A DNA stretch of 64,000 bases from Rhizobium sp. ASV20 (GTDB lineage: Bacteria; Pseudomonadota; Alphaproteobacteria; Rhizobiales; Rhizobiaceae), in NCBI RefSeq assembly GCF_016429015.1, contig NZ_JAELTU010000019.1, forward strand, positions 1-64,000, written 5' to 3'. The translations under genes and the position numbers were made by a program. Every line of letters begins with the position of its first letter. The stretch's first letter is position 1. Below the pieces are notes generated by a model that was given only the letters and a program-made list of their open reading frames with translations, searched no databases and was not told the DNA's origin. Positions 34,223 to 43,553 of this stretch are shown piece after piece.

Positions 34223-35743
34223 TCAAACCCTCTTGCCGCTCGATGCTCCGTCGATCTGGTGCCATTTGCGGCCGTCGCGTTCGATGAGTTCGTCGGCAGA
34301 CGCCGGGCCTGAGCTGCCGGGAGCGTAGGGGTCTGGTTTGCCGCCTTCTGCCCAGAGATCGAGGAAGGGCTGCACAGCCGCCCAGCCTGCCTCGATGCCG
34401 TCGGCGCGCTGGAAGAGGGTCTGGTCGCCGACGAAAAGTTCGTAGAACAGGCTCTCGTAGCCGGTCTGCTTACCGATGTCGAAACTGTCGGCATAGCGGA
34501 AGTCGAGCGAAACCGGCGCCGTTTTCAGCACCAGTCCCGGCGACTTGATCGAGATTTCCATATCCAGCCCTTCGTCGGGCTGAACCTGGATGATCAGCCT
34601 GTTCGGAGGCAGCTCCGGTTGGGTGCCGTGGCGGGGGAATTGTGCGAAGGGCACTTGGCGGAAGGTGATGACGACTTCCGTATCCCGCGCCTTCATCGCC
34701 TTGCCGGTGCGCAGATAGAAGGGCACACCCGCCCAGCGCCATGTGTCGACGAGAAGCTTCAGCGCCACGAAGGTTTCGGTGTTGCTGTCGGGCGAGACAT
34801 CCGGCGTCTGCGTAAAGGCCGGCAGATCGCGGCCGGCGATCGGGCCAGCCGTGTAGACACCGCGCACGCCGTTTTGGGCGGCTTCTTCGCGCGAATAGGC
34901 GCGCAGGGCTTTCAGCACCTTGCCCTTTTCGTTGCGGATCGATTCCGCGTCGAAACTGTTTGGCGGCTCCATCGCCACCATCGCAAGCAGCTGGAAGAGG
35001 TGGTTCGGCACCATGTCGCGCAGAGCACCGGTCGCGTCGTAGAACTTGCCGCGCGTGCCGACATCCACCAGCTCCGCCGCCGTGATCTGCACGTGGTCGA
35101 TATAGTTGTTGTTCCACAAGGCTTCGATCATCATGTTGGCAAAGCGCGTCGTCATGATGTTCTGGACGGTTTCCTTGCCGAGGAAATGGTCGATGCGATA
35201 GATCTGACTTTCGTCGACATGGTTCAGCAACCGCGCATTCAAGGCTTGTGCCGAGGCGAGGTCATGGCCGAAAGGCTTCTCGATCGCGATGCGGCGGAAG
35301 GCGCCGGTCGCCTCGTTCATCAGCCCGTTTTCGGATAGCTTCTCCGCGATATCGCCGAAGAATTGCGGCGGCACGGCGAAATAGAAAGCCGCATTGGCGC
35401 TCGGAGCACTCGAGAGGTGATCGGCGATCTGCTTGTAGACGGCGTTCTGGGTGAAATCGCCGGAGATATAGCTGATGCGTTTGCGCAGGCTCTGCCATGC
35501 GGCTTGACGCTGCGGATCGTCCATGTCGCCGGAGGTCTTGAGAAAGGCTTCCAGCCGCTCCAGCAGCATGTCCACGCCGCCGGCTTCAATGCCGATGCCG
35601 AGGATGTGCAGATCCTCTCCAACAAGCCCGCTGCGGGTCATGTTGATCAGGGTCGGGATGAGCAGGCGCCGGGTCAGATCGCCGGCGGCACCGAAGATCA
35701 CGAATGTCAGTGCCGGGGCGGGTGCGACGTCGGGGGTAGTCAT
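34223..35743 (-). CDS. zwf: glucose-6-phosphate 1-dehydrogenase
   Basis: Oxidises glucose-6-phosphate to 6-phosphogluconolactone, feeding the Entner-Doudoroff and pentose-phosphate routes and making NAD(P)H. The nucleotide-binding start is FVIFGAAGDLTRRLL, and the substrate site RIDHFLGKETVQN contains the catalytic histidine region (RIDHFLGKE); later YLRTGKAMKARDTEV fits the family. Length 506 is slightly longer than typical (about 490). The gene is alone: the usual partners pgl and edd are not next to it. AAGGAG precedes the ATG at 35743. It may be an extra isozyme; the window cannot decide. Confidence 0.92.
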   Translation of the reverse strand: MTTPDVAPAPALTFVIFGAAGDLTRRLLIPTLINMTRSGLVGEDLHILGIGIEAGGVDMLLERLEAFLKTSGDMDDPQRQAAWQSLRKRISYISGDFTQNAVYKQIADHLSSAPSANAAFYFAVPPQFFGDIAEKLSENGLMNEATGAFRRIAIEKPFGHDLASAQALNARLLNHVDESQIYRIDHFLGKETVQNIMTTRFANMMIEALWNNNYIDHVQITAAELVDVGTRGKFYDATGALRDMVPNHLFQLLAMVAMEPPNSFDAESIRNEKGKVLKALRAYSREEAAQNGVRGVYTAGPIAGRDLPAFTQTPDVSPDSNTETFVALKLLVDTWRWAGVPFYLRTGKAMKARDTEVVITFRQVPFAQFPRHGTQPELPPNRLIIQVQPDEGLDMEISIKSPGLVLKTAPVSLDFRYADSFDIGKQTGYESLFYELFVGDQTLFQRADGIEAGWAAVQPFLDLWAEGGKPDPYAPGSSGPASADELIERDGRKWHQIDGASSGKRV

Positions 35744-35911
35744 GAGCGCTTCTCCTTGCGTCTGCCATAAAGGGGGCTTTTGGACGACATCGGCTATCTC
35801 CTCGGAGCTATTGCCGTTTCAGCTTTGGCTACTGATGTTCTAGCGCGCGCCGACGGCGGTTGTCGATGGGATCGACTACCGCCGTCGGCAGACTTCGGGG
35901 GAAGGAGTATC

Positions 35912-36682
35912 CTACTTCTTAACGGCGATCATGAAGAGCCGGGGGAAGCGCAAGAGCACCTTGCCATCGGCAAGCGGCGGATAGGCTTTCTCGATATGTT
36001 TCAGATATTCGGCGGTGAAGGCATCGCGATGCTCGGCGCCCGCATGGTCGAGATAGGGGCGCAGGCCTGTGCCCTTGACCCATTCGACGATCGCAGCCGC
36101 ATTTTCCAGCGCGTGGTTGTAGTTGGTGTGCCAGATGTCGACCCGAGCCGATTTGCCGATCAATCTGTTGTAATAGACCGAAGGCGCGGGGAGGGGATTG
36201 CGGCGCACGCTCTTCTTGGCAAAAGTCTCGCTCCATGGACCGCTCTTGCCGGTTTCCTCCATCATGAGATGGCTCGGCTCGTTCAAATTGTCCGGCATCT
36301 GCACGGCGAGCACGCCGCCGGGCTTCAGGCTATCCATCAGTTGGTCGAGAATATCGAGATGGTTCGGCAGCCACTGGAACACGGCATTGGCAAAGAGCAG
36401 GTCGACTGGCCCCTCGGGGTGCCAGCCTGCAAGATCGGCTTTGGCGAAGACTGTGCCGGGCATGCGCTTGCGCGCCGCTTCCAGCATGTTGTCGTCGCTG
36501 TCGAGACCGGAGACGTTAGTGGCGCCGTATCGCTCGACGATCAGTTCGGTCGAATTGCCTGGGCCGCAACCGAGGTCGATCGCTCGCTCGACGCTTGCCA
36601 ACGGCACCTGCGCCAAGAGATCCCGCGCCGGGCGCGTGCGCTCATCCTCGAATTTCACGTACTGGCCAGCAGACCATGCCAT
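35912..36682 (-). CDS. tam: trans-aconitate 2-methyltransferase
   Basis: SAM-dependent methylation of trans-aconitate, which removes an inhibitor of aconitase that forms spontaneously. A class I methyltransferase fold: [21 protein letters not shown] at the N-terminus is the Tam signature, then [15 protein letters not shown] for SAM binding, [13 protein letters not shown], and [12 protein letters not shown]. Length 256 fits E. coli Tam (252). It lies 14 bases before the end of the TerC-family gene on the same strand, so the two may share a transcript (upstream gene 36697). Confidence 0.9.
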   Translation of the reverse strand: MAWSAGQYVKFEDERTRPARDLLAQVPLASVERAIDLGCGPGNSTELIVERYGATNVSGLDSDDNMLEAARKRMPGTVFAKADLAGWHPEGPVDLLFANAVFQWLPNHLDILDQLMDSLKPGGVLAVQMPDNLNEPSHLMMEETGKSGPWSETFAKKSVRRNPLPAPSVYYNRLIGKSARVDIWHTNYNHALENAAAIVEWVKGTGLRPYLDHAGAEHRDAFTAEYLKHIEKAYPPLADGKVLLRFPRLFMIAVKK

Positions 36683-36696
36683 GAGTCTATCCTCTT

Positions 36697-38256
36697 CTAG
36701 ATTGCATATTCCAACGGTTGGATCCGCACTTTGTCGATATTTCGGCCATTGAGTTTGACCACTTCAAAGGCCAGTCGGCCGGAGTTGAAGCGCTCCCCCT
36801 CGTGCGGGAAATGGCCAAGGCCCCACAGGATGAAACCGGCAAGGGTCGAGTAGCGATCGGTTTCGTCGACAAGATCGGTGCCGACCAGTTTGGAGAGATG
36901 GCGAATGTCGATCCAGCCGTCGACGGTCAGCGATCCGTCTTCGCTCTTTTCGATCGTCAGTCGCTCGTCCTCTTCGTCAGGGAATTCGCCGGCGATCGCC
37001 TCGAAGAGATCCGTCGTCGTCACCAGACCTTCGATTTCGCCATATTCGTCCAGGACGAGCGCCATCGCCTGGTTCGTCTGGCGCAGCCGCTCCATGAGCT
37101 TGAGAACGTTGATGCTCTCGTGCACGGCGAGCGGCTGGCGGATCGAGCGTTCCAGATCGATCTCGCCCTTTTCCATGAGATCGCGCAGGACGTCGCGTGC
37201 GCTGGCAGTGCCGACGAAATCGTCGAGGCTGCCGCGCACGACCGGAAAGCGCGAATGCCCCATCTCGATAACGCGGCGTTGCTGCTCCTCGCGCGGTTTG
37301 TCGAGGTCGAGCCAGGTGATGTCGGTGCGGGGCGTCATGATCGAGCGGACCGAACGATCGGCAAGCGTCAGCACGCCGTGGATCATGTCCTTCTCCTCGG
37401 TGGAGAACACTTCCTCGCTGACGGCCTGCTCGGCCCTCTTCTCGACTGGCTCGCCGAGCGCACCCTGCGGCCGCTTGGCGCCGAGGAGCCCGAGCACGGC
37501 ATCGGCGGTGCGATTGCGGATATTGCTCGGCGTAATCAGCCGCTCCTTGTTGCGGCGGGCGAGCTGGTTCAGAGCCTCGATGATGACCGAGAAGCCGATT
37601 GCCGCATAGAGATAGCCCTTCGGTACATGGAAGCCGAAGCCCTCGACGATCAGCGAGAAGCCGATCATCATCAGGAAGCCGAGGCAGAGGATGACCACGG
37701 TCGGATGCTTCGAGACGAAGGCCATCAACGGCTTCGACAGGAACAGCATGACGCCGACCGCGAAGATCACGGCGACCATCATGATGGAGAGCTCCTGCAC
37801 CATGCCGACGGCCGTAATGACGCTGTCGAGCGAAAAAATGGCATCGAGCACCACGATCTGGACGATCACCTGCCAGAAGACGGCATGAACAAGCTTCTTC
37901 TCGCCCTGCGCTTCCTGTCCTTCGAGCCGCTCATGCAGCTCCATCGTACCCTTGAACAGCAGGAACAAGCCGCCGAAAATCAAGATGAGATCGCGGCCCG
38001 AGAGGCTATAGCCCCAGACTGAGATCAACGGTGCAGTCAGCGTCACGATCCAGGCAATGGAGGCCAGCAGCGCCAGACGGATGATGAGGGCCAGCGCCAG
38101 GCCGATCATGCGCGCGGCATCGCGTTGGTGCGGCGGCAGCTTGTCGGCGAGAATGGCAATGAAGACGAGATTGTCGATACCGAGAACAATCTCGAGAACG
38201 ATCAGGGTAGCAAGACCGATCCAGGCGGACGGGTCGGATAGCCAGTCGAAGATCAT
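36697..38256 (-). CDS. TerC family membrane protein with CBS and CorC domains
   Basis: A 519-residue membrane protein. The N-terminal part (about 1-230) is TerC type with seven or so helices and the acidic motifs [12 protein letters not shown] and [17 protein letters not shown] that are thought to bind metal. A CBS pair (about 290-420) includes [14 protein letters not shown] and [15 protein letters not shown]. The C-terminal CorC/HlyC transporter-associated domain (430-515) contains [15 protein letters not shown]. Similar to E. coli YegH/YoaE; probably metal-ion homeostasis. The ATG at 38256 is preferred over a TTG one codon upstream. No ribosome site is clear. Confidence 0.88.
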   Translation of the reverse strand: MIFDWLSDPSAWIGLATLIVLEIVLGIDNLVFIAILADKLPPHQRDAARMIGLALALIIRLALLASIAWIVTLTAPLISVWGYSLSGRDLILIFGGLFLLFKGTMELHERLEGQEAQGEKKLVHAVFWQVIVQIVVLDAIFSLDSVITAVGMVQELSIMMVAVIFAVGVMLFLSKPLMAFVSKHPTVVILCLGFLMMIGFSLIVEGFGFHVPKGYLYAAIGFSVIIEALNQLARRNKERLITPSNIRNRTADAVLGLLGAKRPQGALGEPVEKRAEQAVSEEVFSTEEKDMIHGVLTLADRSVRSIMTPRTDITWLDLDKPREEQQRRVIEMGHSRFPVVRGSLDDFVGTASARDVLRDLMEKGEIDLERSIRQPLAVHESINVLKLMERLRQTNQAMALVLDEYGEIEGLVTTTDLFEAIAGEFPDEEDERLTIEKSEDGSLTVDGWIDIRHLSKLVGTDLVDETDRYSTLAGFILWGLGHFPHEGERFNSGRLAFEVVKLNGRNIDKVRIQPLEYAI

Positions 38257-38591
38257 CAATACGCAAGTTTGGCGCCAGCCGGAATCGGCCTGCCAATTCT
38301 TTCCTTCTGTTTGTCGAGTAAGATGCCGCGCGCCATTGCCGTCGCGCGGCTGGTACAGCCGTCGCTATCCGGATCGCTATTTGTCGGGCCGGCTTTCCTG
38401 GAGCAGGAACTATAAGGCTCGCTTTCGGGCATGAGCGGCAATCTGGACATGAAATGACATTTGCGCAAGGGGACTAGGTGAAAGAGTCTATCCCGATTGC
38501 ATGACAGTTTTTCGAAAATGCGCCTTCATCGTTCGGTTGAACCGCAAAACGGAGGTCAATCCTGATGTTTTCCGCGCTTTAGGAGCAGGGT
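38257..38591. other. 335-base divergent-like gap without a clear gene
   Basis: Between the TerC gene start and the alcohol dehydrogenase end. A hairpin GCCGCGCG (38325-38332) / CGCGCGGC (38343-38350) is present. A five-codon frame with a good AGGAG-like site (CGGAGG) occurs at about 38563-38580 but is too short to judge. I see no structural RNA or conserved ORF. Confidence 0.4.
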
Positions 38592-39632
38592 TCAAAATTG
38601 TGTGATGACAGCAATGCCCTTACCTTCCGCCTTGTCCATCGACATAAGCGCCGGAACAGCCTCTTCCAGGCTTATCCTGCGGCCGATGAGCTTCTGCGGC
38701 GCGATCTTGCCGGCGGCGAGCATGTCGAGCATGGCATCGTATCGCCAGGCCTGCATACCGTGGCTGCCATAGATTTCCAGCTCATGACCGATAACCTGCG
38801 CCATGGGAATTTGCGGCGTCGCATAGTCGCCGAGCATCAGGCCGACCTGTACGTGCCGGCCGCGGCGTCGCAGGTTCTTGATGGAATTGAAGCAGGTGGT
38901 GGGATGGCCGAGCGCATCGATCGAGACATGGGCACCGCCCTTGGTAATCTCGCGTACCGCCTCGCTGACGTCAGTCACGCTAGCGGCATTGATGGTCGCG
39001 ACCGCCCCGCATTCGCGGGCGAAGGCGAGCTTCTCGTCGGAAATGTCTATGGCGATGGCATTCGCGCCAAGGGCGCTCGCAATCATGATTGCCGACAGGC
39101 CGACGCCGCCGCAGCCATGAACGGCGATCCACTCGCCTGGCCGTGTCCTTGCCTGATCGGCAACGGCGCGGAACGATGTGGCGAAGCGGCAGCCGAGGCT
39201 TGCCGCCGTCGCATCGTCGACCGTCTCGGGCAGGTGAACGAGATTGGTGTCGGCATAGTCGATGGCGACATATTCGGCGAAGGAACCCCAATGGGTGAAG
39301 CCGGGCTGGAACTGGCTTGGGCAGACCTGCTGGTTGCCGGAATGACACTCGGCGCAATGGCCGCAGCCGGAGACGAAGGGAACGGTGACGCGATCGCCGA
39401 CCTTGAAACGGACGACGCCTCGACCCGTCGCGACCACCTTGCCGGCCAACTCATGACCCGGCACATGCGGCAGCTTGATATCCGGATCGTGGCCCATCCA
39501 GCCGTGCCAGTCGCTGCGGCAGAGTCCGGTTGCGCCGACGGCGATGACCACGCCGTCCTCTCCCGGAGTCGGGTCCGGCAGGCTGCGTATCTCAGGCGTC
39601 GCCTCGAAAGACTCGTAGTACATCGCTTTCAT
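38592..39632 (-). CDS. zinc-dependent alcohol dehydrogenase
   Basis: Medium-chain dehydrogenase/reductase of 346 residues oxidising an alcohol (or reducing an aldehyde) with NAD(P). The catalytic zinc ligands are C37-region [11 protein letters not shown] and [12 protein letters not shown]; the structural zinc motif [15 protein letters not shown] is complete; the Rossmann loop is [14 protein letters not shown]. The specific substrate is unknown; the family includes ethanol, formaldehyde-type and polyol dehydrogenases. ATG at 39632 is preferred because GGGAGAA precedes it and it starts the domain; an upstream start adds 20 residues. Single gene, divergent from the aminotransferase. Confidence 0.9.
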   Translation of the reverse strand: MKAMYYESFEATPEIRSLPDPTPGEDGVVIAVGATGLCRSDWHGWMGHDPDIKLPHVPGHELAGKVVATGRGVVRFKVGDRVTVPFVSGCGHCAECHSGNQQVCPSQFQPGFTHWGSFAEYVAIDYADTNLVHLPETVDDATAASLGCRFATSFRAVADQARTRPGEWIAVHGCGGVGLSAIMIASALGANAIAIDISDEKLAFARECGAVATINAASVTDVSEAVREITKGGAHVSIDALGHPTTCFNSIKNLRRRGRHVQVGLMLGDYATPQIPMAQVIGHELEIYGSHGMQAWRYDAMLDMLAAGKIAPQKLIGRRISLEEAVPALMSMDKAEGKGIAVITQF

Positions 39633-39941
39633 CGGAGTTCTCCCTGTTTGCCTGCCGTCAATACGGCCCATCATTTTTCCTGATGAACCCATTCGTCAAG
39701 TTGTTGTTTCGGCGCATGAAAATTGCGCTATGAATGCGGTATCGGGCGCTTTGTTGCAAATGGATTTTGTTGCGCAGTTTCTGCTTGACCCCGAGATTGC
39801 GCGGTTATTTGCTCTGCGCCATCAGAGCAATTCCAGGAAAAGTGCGCAGCGGTTTTCCGTCCCGAATTGCGTAAAAACAAAAATATGGAGCGGTTCACAG
39901 ATTCCGTGAAAAGCGGAGCCGCTCGAAGAGAGGAAACCACC
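39633..39941. other. 309-base divergent region with repeat
   Basis: Divergent promoter zone between alcohol dehydrogenase and aminotransferase. Most of the half next to the aminotransferase is occupied by the repeat at 39824-39893 and a following stem-loop, TTCAC (39894-39898) with GTGAA (39906-39910). I see no ORF. Confidence 0.4.
39824..39893. repeat. dispersed extragenic repeat, copy A
   Basis: A palindromic element beginning AGAGCAATTCCAGGAAAAGT with matching inner arms GGAAAA/TTTTCC and outer arms GCAATTC/GAATTGC. Its sequence aligns along its length with the element at 52101-52167. Being only about 50 bases upstream of the aminotransferase ATG, it may be part of that gene's leader. Confidence 0.7.
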
Positions 39942-40829
39942 ATGTCCGTCGATACGTCGCCCCGCGCCACCACCTGGACCCATGTCGAAGGAGAGTGGCT
40001 CTCCGGCAATCCACCGCTCATCGGGCCGACCTCGCACGCAATGTGGCTGGCCTCGACCGTGTTCGACGGCGCGCGCTGGTTCGATGGCATCGCACCCGAT
40101 CTCGACCTGCATTGCCAGCGCATTAACCGCTCCGCCGTCGCCATGGGTCTGAAGCCGATCAAGACGGCTGAGGAGATCGAAGCGCTCGCCTGGGAAGGCA
40201 TCAAGAAATTTGACGGCAAGACGCCGATCTACATCAAGCCGATGTATTGGGGTGAGCATGGTTCTCAGGGCAGCGTGGTCGCGGTCGATGCGGAATCGAC
40301 GCGTTTCGCGCTCTGCCTGTTCGAAGCGCCGCTCGGCGGCAATGGCGGCATCACGCTCACTGTTTCGCCCTTCCGCCGCCCGTCGCCGGAAACAGCGATG
40401 ACTGATGCGAAGGCCGGCTCGCTCTATCCGAACAGCGGCCGCATGATTCTGGAAGCGAAGAAGCGCGGCTTCGACAATGCGCTCGTCTGCGACATGAACG
40501 GCAACGTCGCGGAAACCGCCGCATCCAACGTCTTCATGGTCAAGGACGGCATCGTCTACACGCCGATCGCCAACCGCACCTTCCTTGCCGGCATCACTCG
40601 CGCCCGCGTCATCGGCCTGCTGCGCCAGGAAGGCTTTGACGTCCGTGAGGAAACGCTCACCGTCGAGCAGTTCAAGGCTGCCGACGAGGTGTTCACGACC
40701 GGTAACTATTCCAAGGTGGTCGGCGTCAAGCGCCTGGATGATCGCGAGTTTCAGGAAGGGCCGGTCGCTCGCAAGGCGCTGGAGCTCTACATGAACTGGG
40801 CGCACGGCCGCAGCGCTAGCGAAGAGTAA
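39942..40829 (+). CDS. branched-chain-amino-acid aminotransferase-like (class IV)
   Basis: Pyridoxal-phosphate enzyme of fold class IV, probably transferring amino groups between branched-chain amino acids and 2-oxoglutarate. Residues: STVFDGARWFDG at the N-terminal domain, the PLP-binding lysine near IYIKPMYWGEHG / TDAKAGSLYPNSGRMILEAKKRGFD (K in AKAGSLYPN, the class IV lysine site), GNVAETAASNVFMVKDG for phosphate binding. Length 295 is typical. D-amino-acid transaminase or aminodeoxychorismate lyase cannot be fully excluded. GAGAGGAAA precedes the ATG at 39942. It could supply 2-oxoacids to the leucine operon, but there is no linkage. Confidence 0.88.
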   Translation: MSVDTSPRATTWTHVEGEWLSGNPPLIGPTSHAMWLASTVFDGARWFDGIAPDLDLHCQRINRSAVAMGLKPIKTAEEIEALAWEGIKKFDGKTPIYIKPMYWGEHGSQGSVVAVDAESTRFALCLFEAPLGGNGGITLTVSPFRRPSPETAMTDAKAGSLYPNSGRMILEAKKRGFDNALVCDMNGNVAETAASNVFMVKDGIVYTPIANRTFLAGITRARVIGLLRQEGFDVREETLTVEQFKAADEVFTTGNYSKVVGVKRLDDREFQEGPVARKALELYMNWAHGRSASEE

Positions 40830-40857
40830 GCGGCCGTCGACCACCGAGGCGATTGGA

Positions 40858-41397
40858 TCATTGCTTCGCGGTGTCGGCTTCGAAGGCAGCCCTTGTCATG
40901 CTGTAGGAGGCAAAGGGCTCGTCGCGATATGTCGTTTGGCGTAGCTGCGACAGGCCGAGCTTCTCTGCGACGCGGATGGATGCCGCGTTTCCAGGAGCGA
41001 TATCGGCGATGACTCGGTCGAGTTCAAGTGTCTGGAAAGCATGGGCAAGAACCGGCGATGCTGCCTCGGTTGCATAGCCTTTGCCCCAGGCATGCCTGTT
41101 TAACCGCCACCCGATCTCGATATCAGGCCCGATCGCGTCGGCAGGTATGAGCAATATCCAACCGAGGAACTGTTCAGGGTTTTCCTTGGCGCGGATGGAC
41201 CAATAACCCAGTCCGTCGCCGAAATTCGCTTTTATTCGACCTTCCACAAAGGTTCGGTGCGCATCCAAGTCGTGCCACGGGCCTGGGATGAAGCGCGTTA
41301 CATCCGGGTCGCGATCCATCGTAATGCAGTCGCGAAGGTCGGCCATGGTCCGGGGAAAGAGGAGCAGTCGCTCGGTTTCAAAGCTTGGAAGTGCCAT
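40858..41397 (-). CDS. GNAT family N-acetyltransferase, RimJ-like
   Basis: Acetyltransferase of 179 residues of the Rim-type group, acting on an amine with acetyl-CoA. FETERLLLFPRTMADLRD is the typical N-terminal strand, and the acetyl-CoA site is EIGWRLNRHAWGKGYATEA with VIADIAPGNAASIRVAEKLGL. The start at 41397 (MALPSFETERL) is preceded by GAGGAG. Substrate unknown; ribosomal-protein and aminoglycoside-type acetylation are possible. Single gene, with no functional link to its neighbours. Confidence 0.85.
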   Translation of the reverse strand: MALPSFETERLLLFPRTMADLRDCITMDRDPDVTRFIPGPWHDLDAHRTFVEGRIKANFGDGLGYWSIRAKENPEQFLGWILLIPADAIGPDIEIGWRLNRHAWGKGYATEAASPVLAHAFQTLELDRVIADIAPGNAASIRVAEKLGLSQLRQTTYRDEPFASYSMTRAAFEADTAKQ

Positions 41398-41532
41398 GGC
41401 GGATCTCCTCAACTACCGATAGCAAGAGAATACCAAAAGCGCGTTTGAGCTCAATATGACCTGGATAGAATCGCGGAGATTAGGCCGCGATTCTACCCGA
41501 AGTGTCCTAAGTCGAAGGTGAGGGCAGAAAGG

Positions 41533-42762
41533 CTATTGCGCTTCCTTCTTCGGGCTCACCCACCAACAATAAACGGCGCCGATAGCCAGCAGCACGCAGG
41601 TGCCGAGGAAGACGGCGCGCATGCCGATATGGCCGCCGACAAAGCCGCCCATCACAGGGCCTGCCACCTGGCCGACATATTGCGACGAGATGGAAAGGCC
41701 GAGGATGCTACCTGTCGCCGCATCGGGAACATTGTGCCGGATGACGGCGGTGATGCAGGGCAGGAGCCCCCCGAGCGCCACGCCCATCAGGAAGCGCAAG
41801 CCGATCAGCTGCCAGGCCGAGGTCACGAAAGCCTGCGGTATCAAGAGCAGCGCCGCGACGGCAAGGGCCGCCATGATGACGCTCCAGTAGCCGATGCGGT
41901 CGGCAAGCTTGCCGAGCCAGGAGGACGACAGGATGCTGCCGAGCGCCGCAGCGGCCATGACGACGCCCGACACCATCGTCACGTTGGCGTCCGCGACGAA
42001 TTGCGCGACATAGACGGTTATGATCGGCTCGATCGACATGTTGGCGAGCATCAAAAGCAGACCGAGCGACAGCATGGCGATGACCGGACGCTTATCCGGA
42101 ATGGAGGCCCAGCTACCGCTTGCCTTCGCGGCCTTCTTCCGTGCCGTGGATTTCTCCTCCTTGATCAGGAACGTCGTCGCCAGGAAGGTGAAGAAGATCA
42201 CGCCGCCGGCCAGCAGGAAGGTGCCGCGAATGCCGATAATTGGTGGCAGCGCGCCGCCGATCAGCGGCCCGACGAGATTGCCGGCCATGATGCCGGCGGA
42301 CAGTGTGCCCAGCGCCCATGCCGAGCGGTGCTTCGGCGTCTGCGCCGCCACCAGCACCATCGATCCCGAGGCATAGCCGCCGGCAAGGCCGGTGAACAGC
42401 CGCAGTGCCACCAGTTGCCAGACGTTGCCGGCCATGCCCATCAGCGAGATGGCGACCGTCATGCCGAGGCTGGCGCGGATCAGCATCAGCTTGCGGCCGT
42501 AGATGTCGCCGAGCCGCCCCCAGAGCGGCGCGACGAAAGCGGCGGCAAAGAAGGTGGCGCCATAGGCGATGCCGGACCATTGCACGATCGCGGCCTTGTC
42601 GCTGACGCCGAGTTCCTCGACGTAGAGTGGCAGGAAGGGGAGCAGCAGCGTCATCGCCACGATCGTCGTGAATGAACCGACGAGGCAGATGATCATATTC
42701 CGCATCCAGTGTGCGGTTTCCGGCTCGGCCGGTGCGGCTGCATCCCATCTCGTCTCGGTCAT
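41533..42762 (-). CDS. MFS multidrug transporter, DHA1 type
   Basis: A 409-residue inner-membrane exporter with 12 predicted helices, similar in type to MdtG/DHA1 drug transporters. Motif A is GRLGDIYGRKLMLI after helix 2, and motif C-like GLAGGYASGSMVLVAAQTP and AGIMAGNLVGPLIGG are present; a charged central loop with LIKEEKSTARKKAAK separates the halves. Its start codon overlaps the stop of the PEBP gene at 42759-42762 (ATGA), which shows co-translation. Substrate unknown; being coupled to an exported PEBP is unusual. Confidence 0.87.
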   Translation of the reverse strand: MTETRWDAAAPAEPETAHWMRNMIICLVGSFTTIVAMTLLLPFLPLYVEELGVSDKAAIVQWSGIAYGATFFAAAFVAPLWGRLGDIYGRKLMLIRASLGMTVAISLMGMAGNVWQLVALRLFTGLAGGYASGSMVLVAAQTPKHRSAWALGTLSAGIMAGNLVGPLIGGALPPIIGIRGTFLLAGGVIFFTFLATTFLIKEEKSTARKKAAKASGSWASIPDKRPVIAMLSLGLLLMLANMSIEPIITVYVAQFVADANVTMVSGVVMAAAALGSILSSSWLGKLADRIGYWSVIMAALAVAALLLIPQAFVTSAWQLIGLRFLMGVALGGLLPCITAVIRHNVPDAATGSILGLSISSQYVGQVAGPVMGGFVGGHIGMRAVFLGTCVLLAIGAVYCWWVSPKKEAQ

Positions 42763-43445
42763 TTCTCGGCCTTTGCATTCAATGTGTAAAACAGTTCCCG
42801 GCTGCCCGATGCCAGGATGTGTCCCTTCGCAGCGGCGATGAGGTCGGCGCGGGTGAAGAGATCGGGAAGCTTCAGCTGGTCGACGTCGAGCGCAAAGACA
42901 GTGACGTGGTAGCTGTGAATGCGCTCGTCATTCCAGGGCGGGCAGGCGCCCATGTAGCCGCCATGCGGCCCGTTCTTCAAATTACCGCCGCCGGCTCCGT
43001 TCTGACCGCGGCGCCCGTAGTCCGTGCGCTCGAGCGGCAGGCCGCTTGAGGAGGGGCCGCTTCCATCCGTACCTTCGGCAAGGCTGGTGCGCGATGCCGG
43101 GATGTCGGCCAGCACCCAGTGGACGAATTCCATTCGCTTGAAGTCTTTCGGAATGGTCTTGTCGGCCTTGTTGAACAGCGAGAAATCGGTTGGAACGTCT
43201 GGATCGACCATGGTCACCGCATAGGAGCGGGTTCCCTTTGGCCCCTTCGACCATGAGACGCCAAGGCTCTTGTTCGGTCCCGGCGCCGATTTGTCTGAAA
43301 CCGTCGAAATGCAGGAGGCATTTTCCGGCAGCAGCATACGGCCATTGCTCTTCGCAAAGGTCACCTTGAGATCGGCCGAAAGCGCCGGCGTGGCGACGGC
43401 TGTTGCGATGACGATGGCGTTCAGAACCTTGAGCATGGATTTCAT
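42759..43445 (-). CDS. exported YbhB/YbcL (PEBP/Raf-kinase-inhibitor-like) protein
   Basis: A 228-residue phosphatidylethanolamine-binding-protein-like protein, of the bacterial YbhB/YbcL type. A Sec signal, MLKVLNAIVIATAVATPALSA, should be removed at ALSAD. The PEBP core shows SWSKGPKGTRSYAVTMVDPDVP, EFVHWVLADIPAS and HSYHVTVFALDVDQLKLPD, including the DPDxP and HxxxxL ligand-binding positions. Function of bacterial members is unknown. It starts a two-gene unit with the MFS transporter. Confidence 0.85.
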   Translation of the reverse strand: MKSMLKVLNAIVIATAVATPALSADLKVTFAKSNGRMLLPENASCISTVSDKSAPGPNKSLGVSWSKGPKGTRSYAVTMVDPDVPTDFSLFNKADKTIPKDFKRMEFVHWVLADIPASRTSLAEGTDGSGPSSSGLPLERTDYGRRGQNGAGGGNLKNGPHGGYMGACPPWNDERIHSYHVTVFALDVDQLKLPDLFTRADLIAAAKGHILASGSRELFYTLNAKAEK

Positions 43446-43553
43446 GATGTTGCCCTTTCATGTTGCGGCTCCTGTGAGCCTTCGAGGACAGGGTCTAACA
43501 AATCTGAACCGGGCGACTGCGTACGCAAACGCTCAAAATGCGGCAGGAAACGC

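Noticed and set aside
38256-38468. 70-codon frame upstream of the TerC gene
   Set aside because: It has no ribosome site and overlaps the gap's hairpin; amino-acid content looks random.
41518-42675. Long plus-strand open frame (385 codons) opposite the MFS transporter
   Set aside because: Composition is rich in H, R, Q and D with no motif, as usual for the antisense of a high-GC membrane-protein gene.
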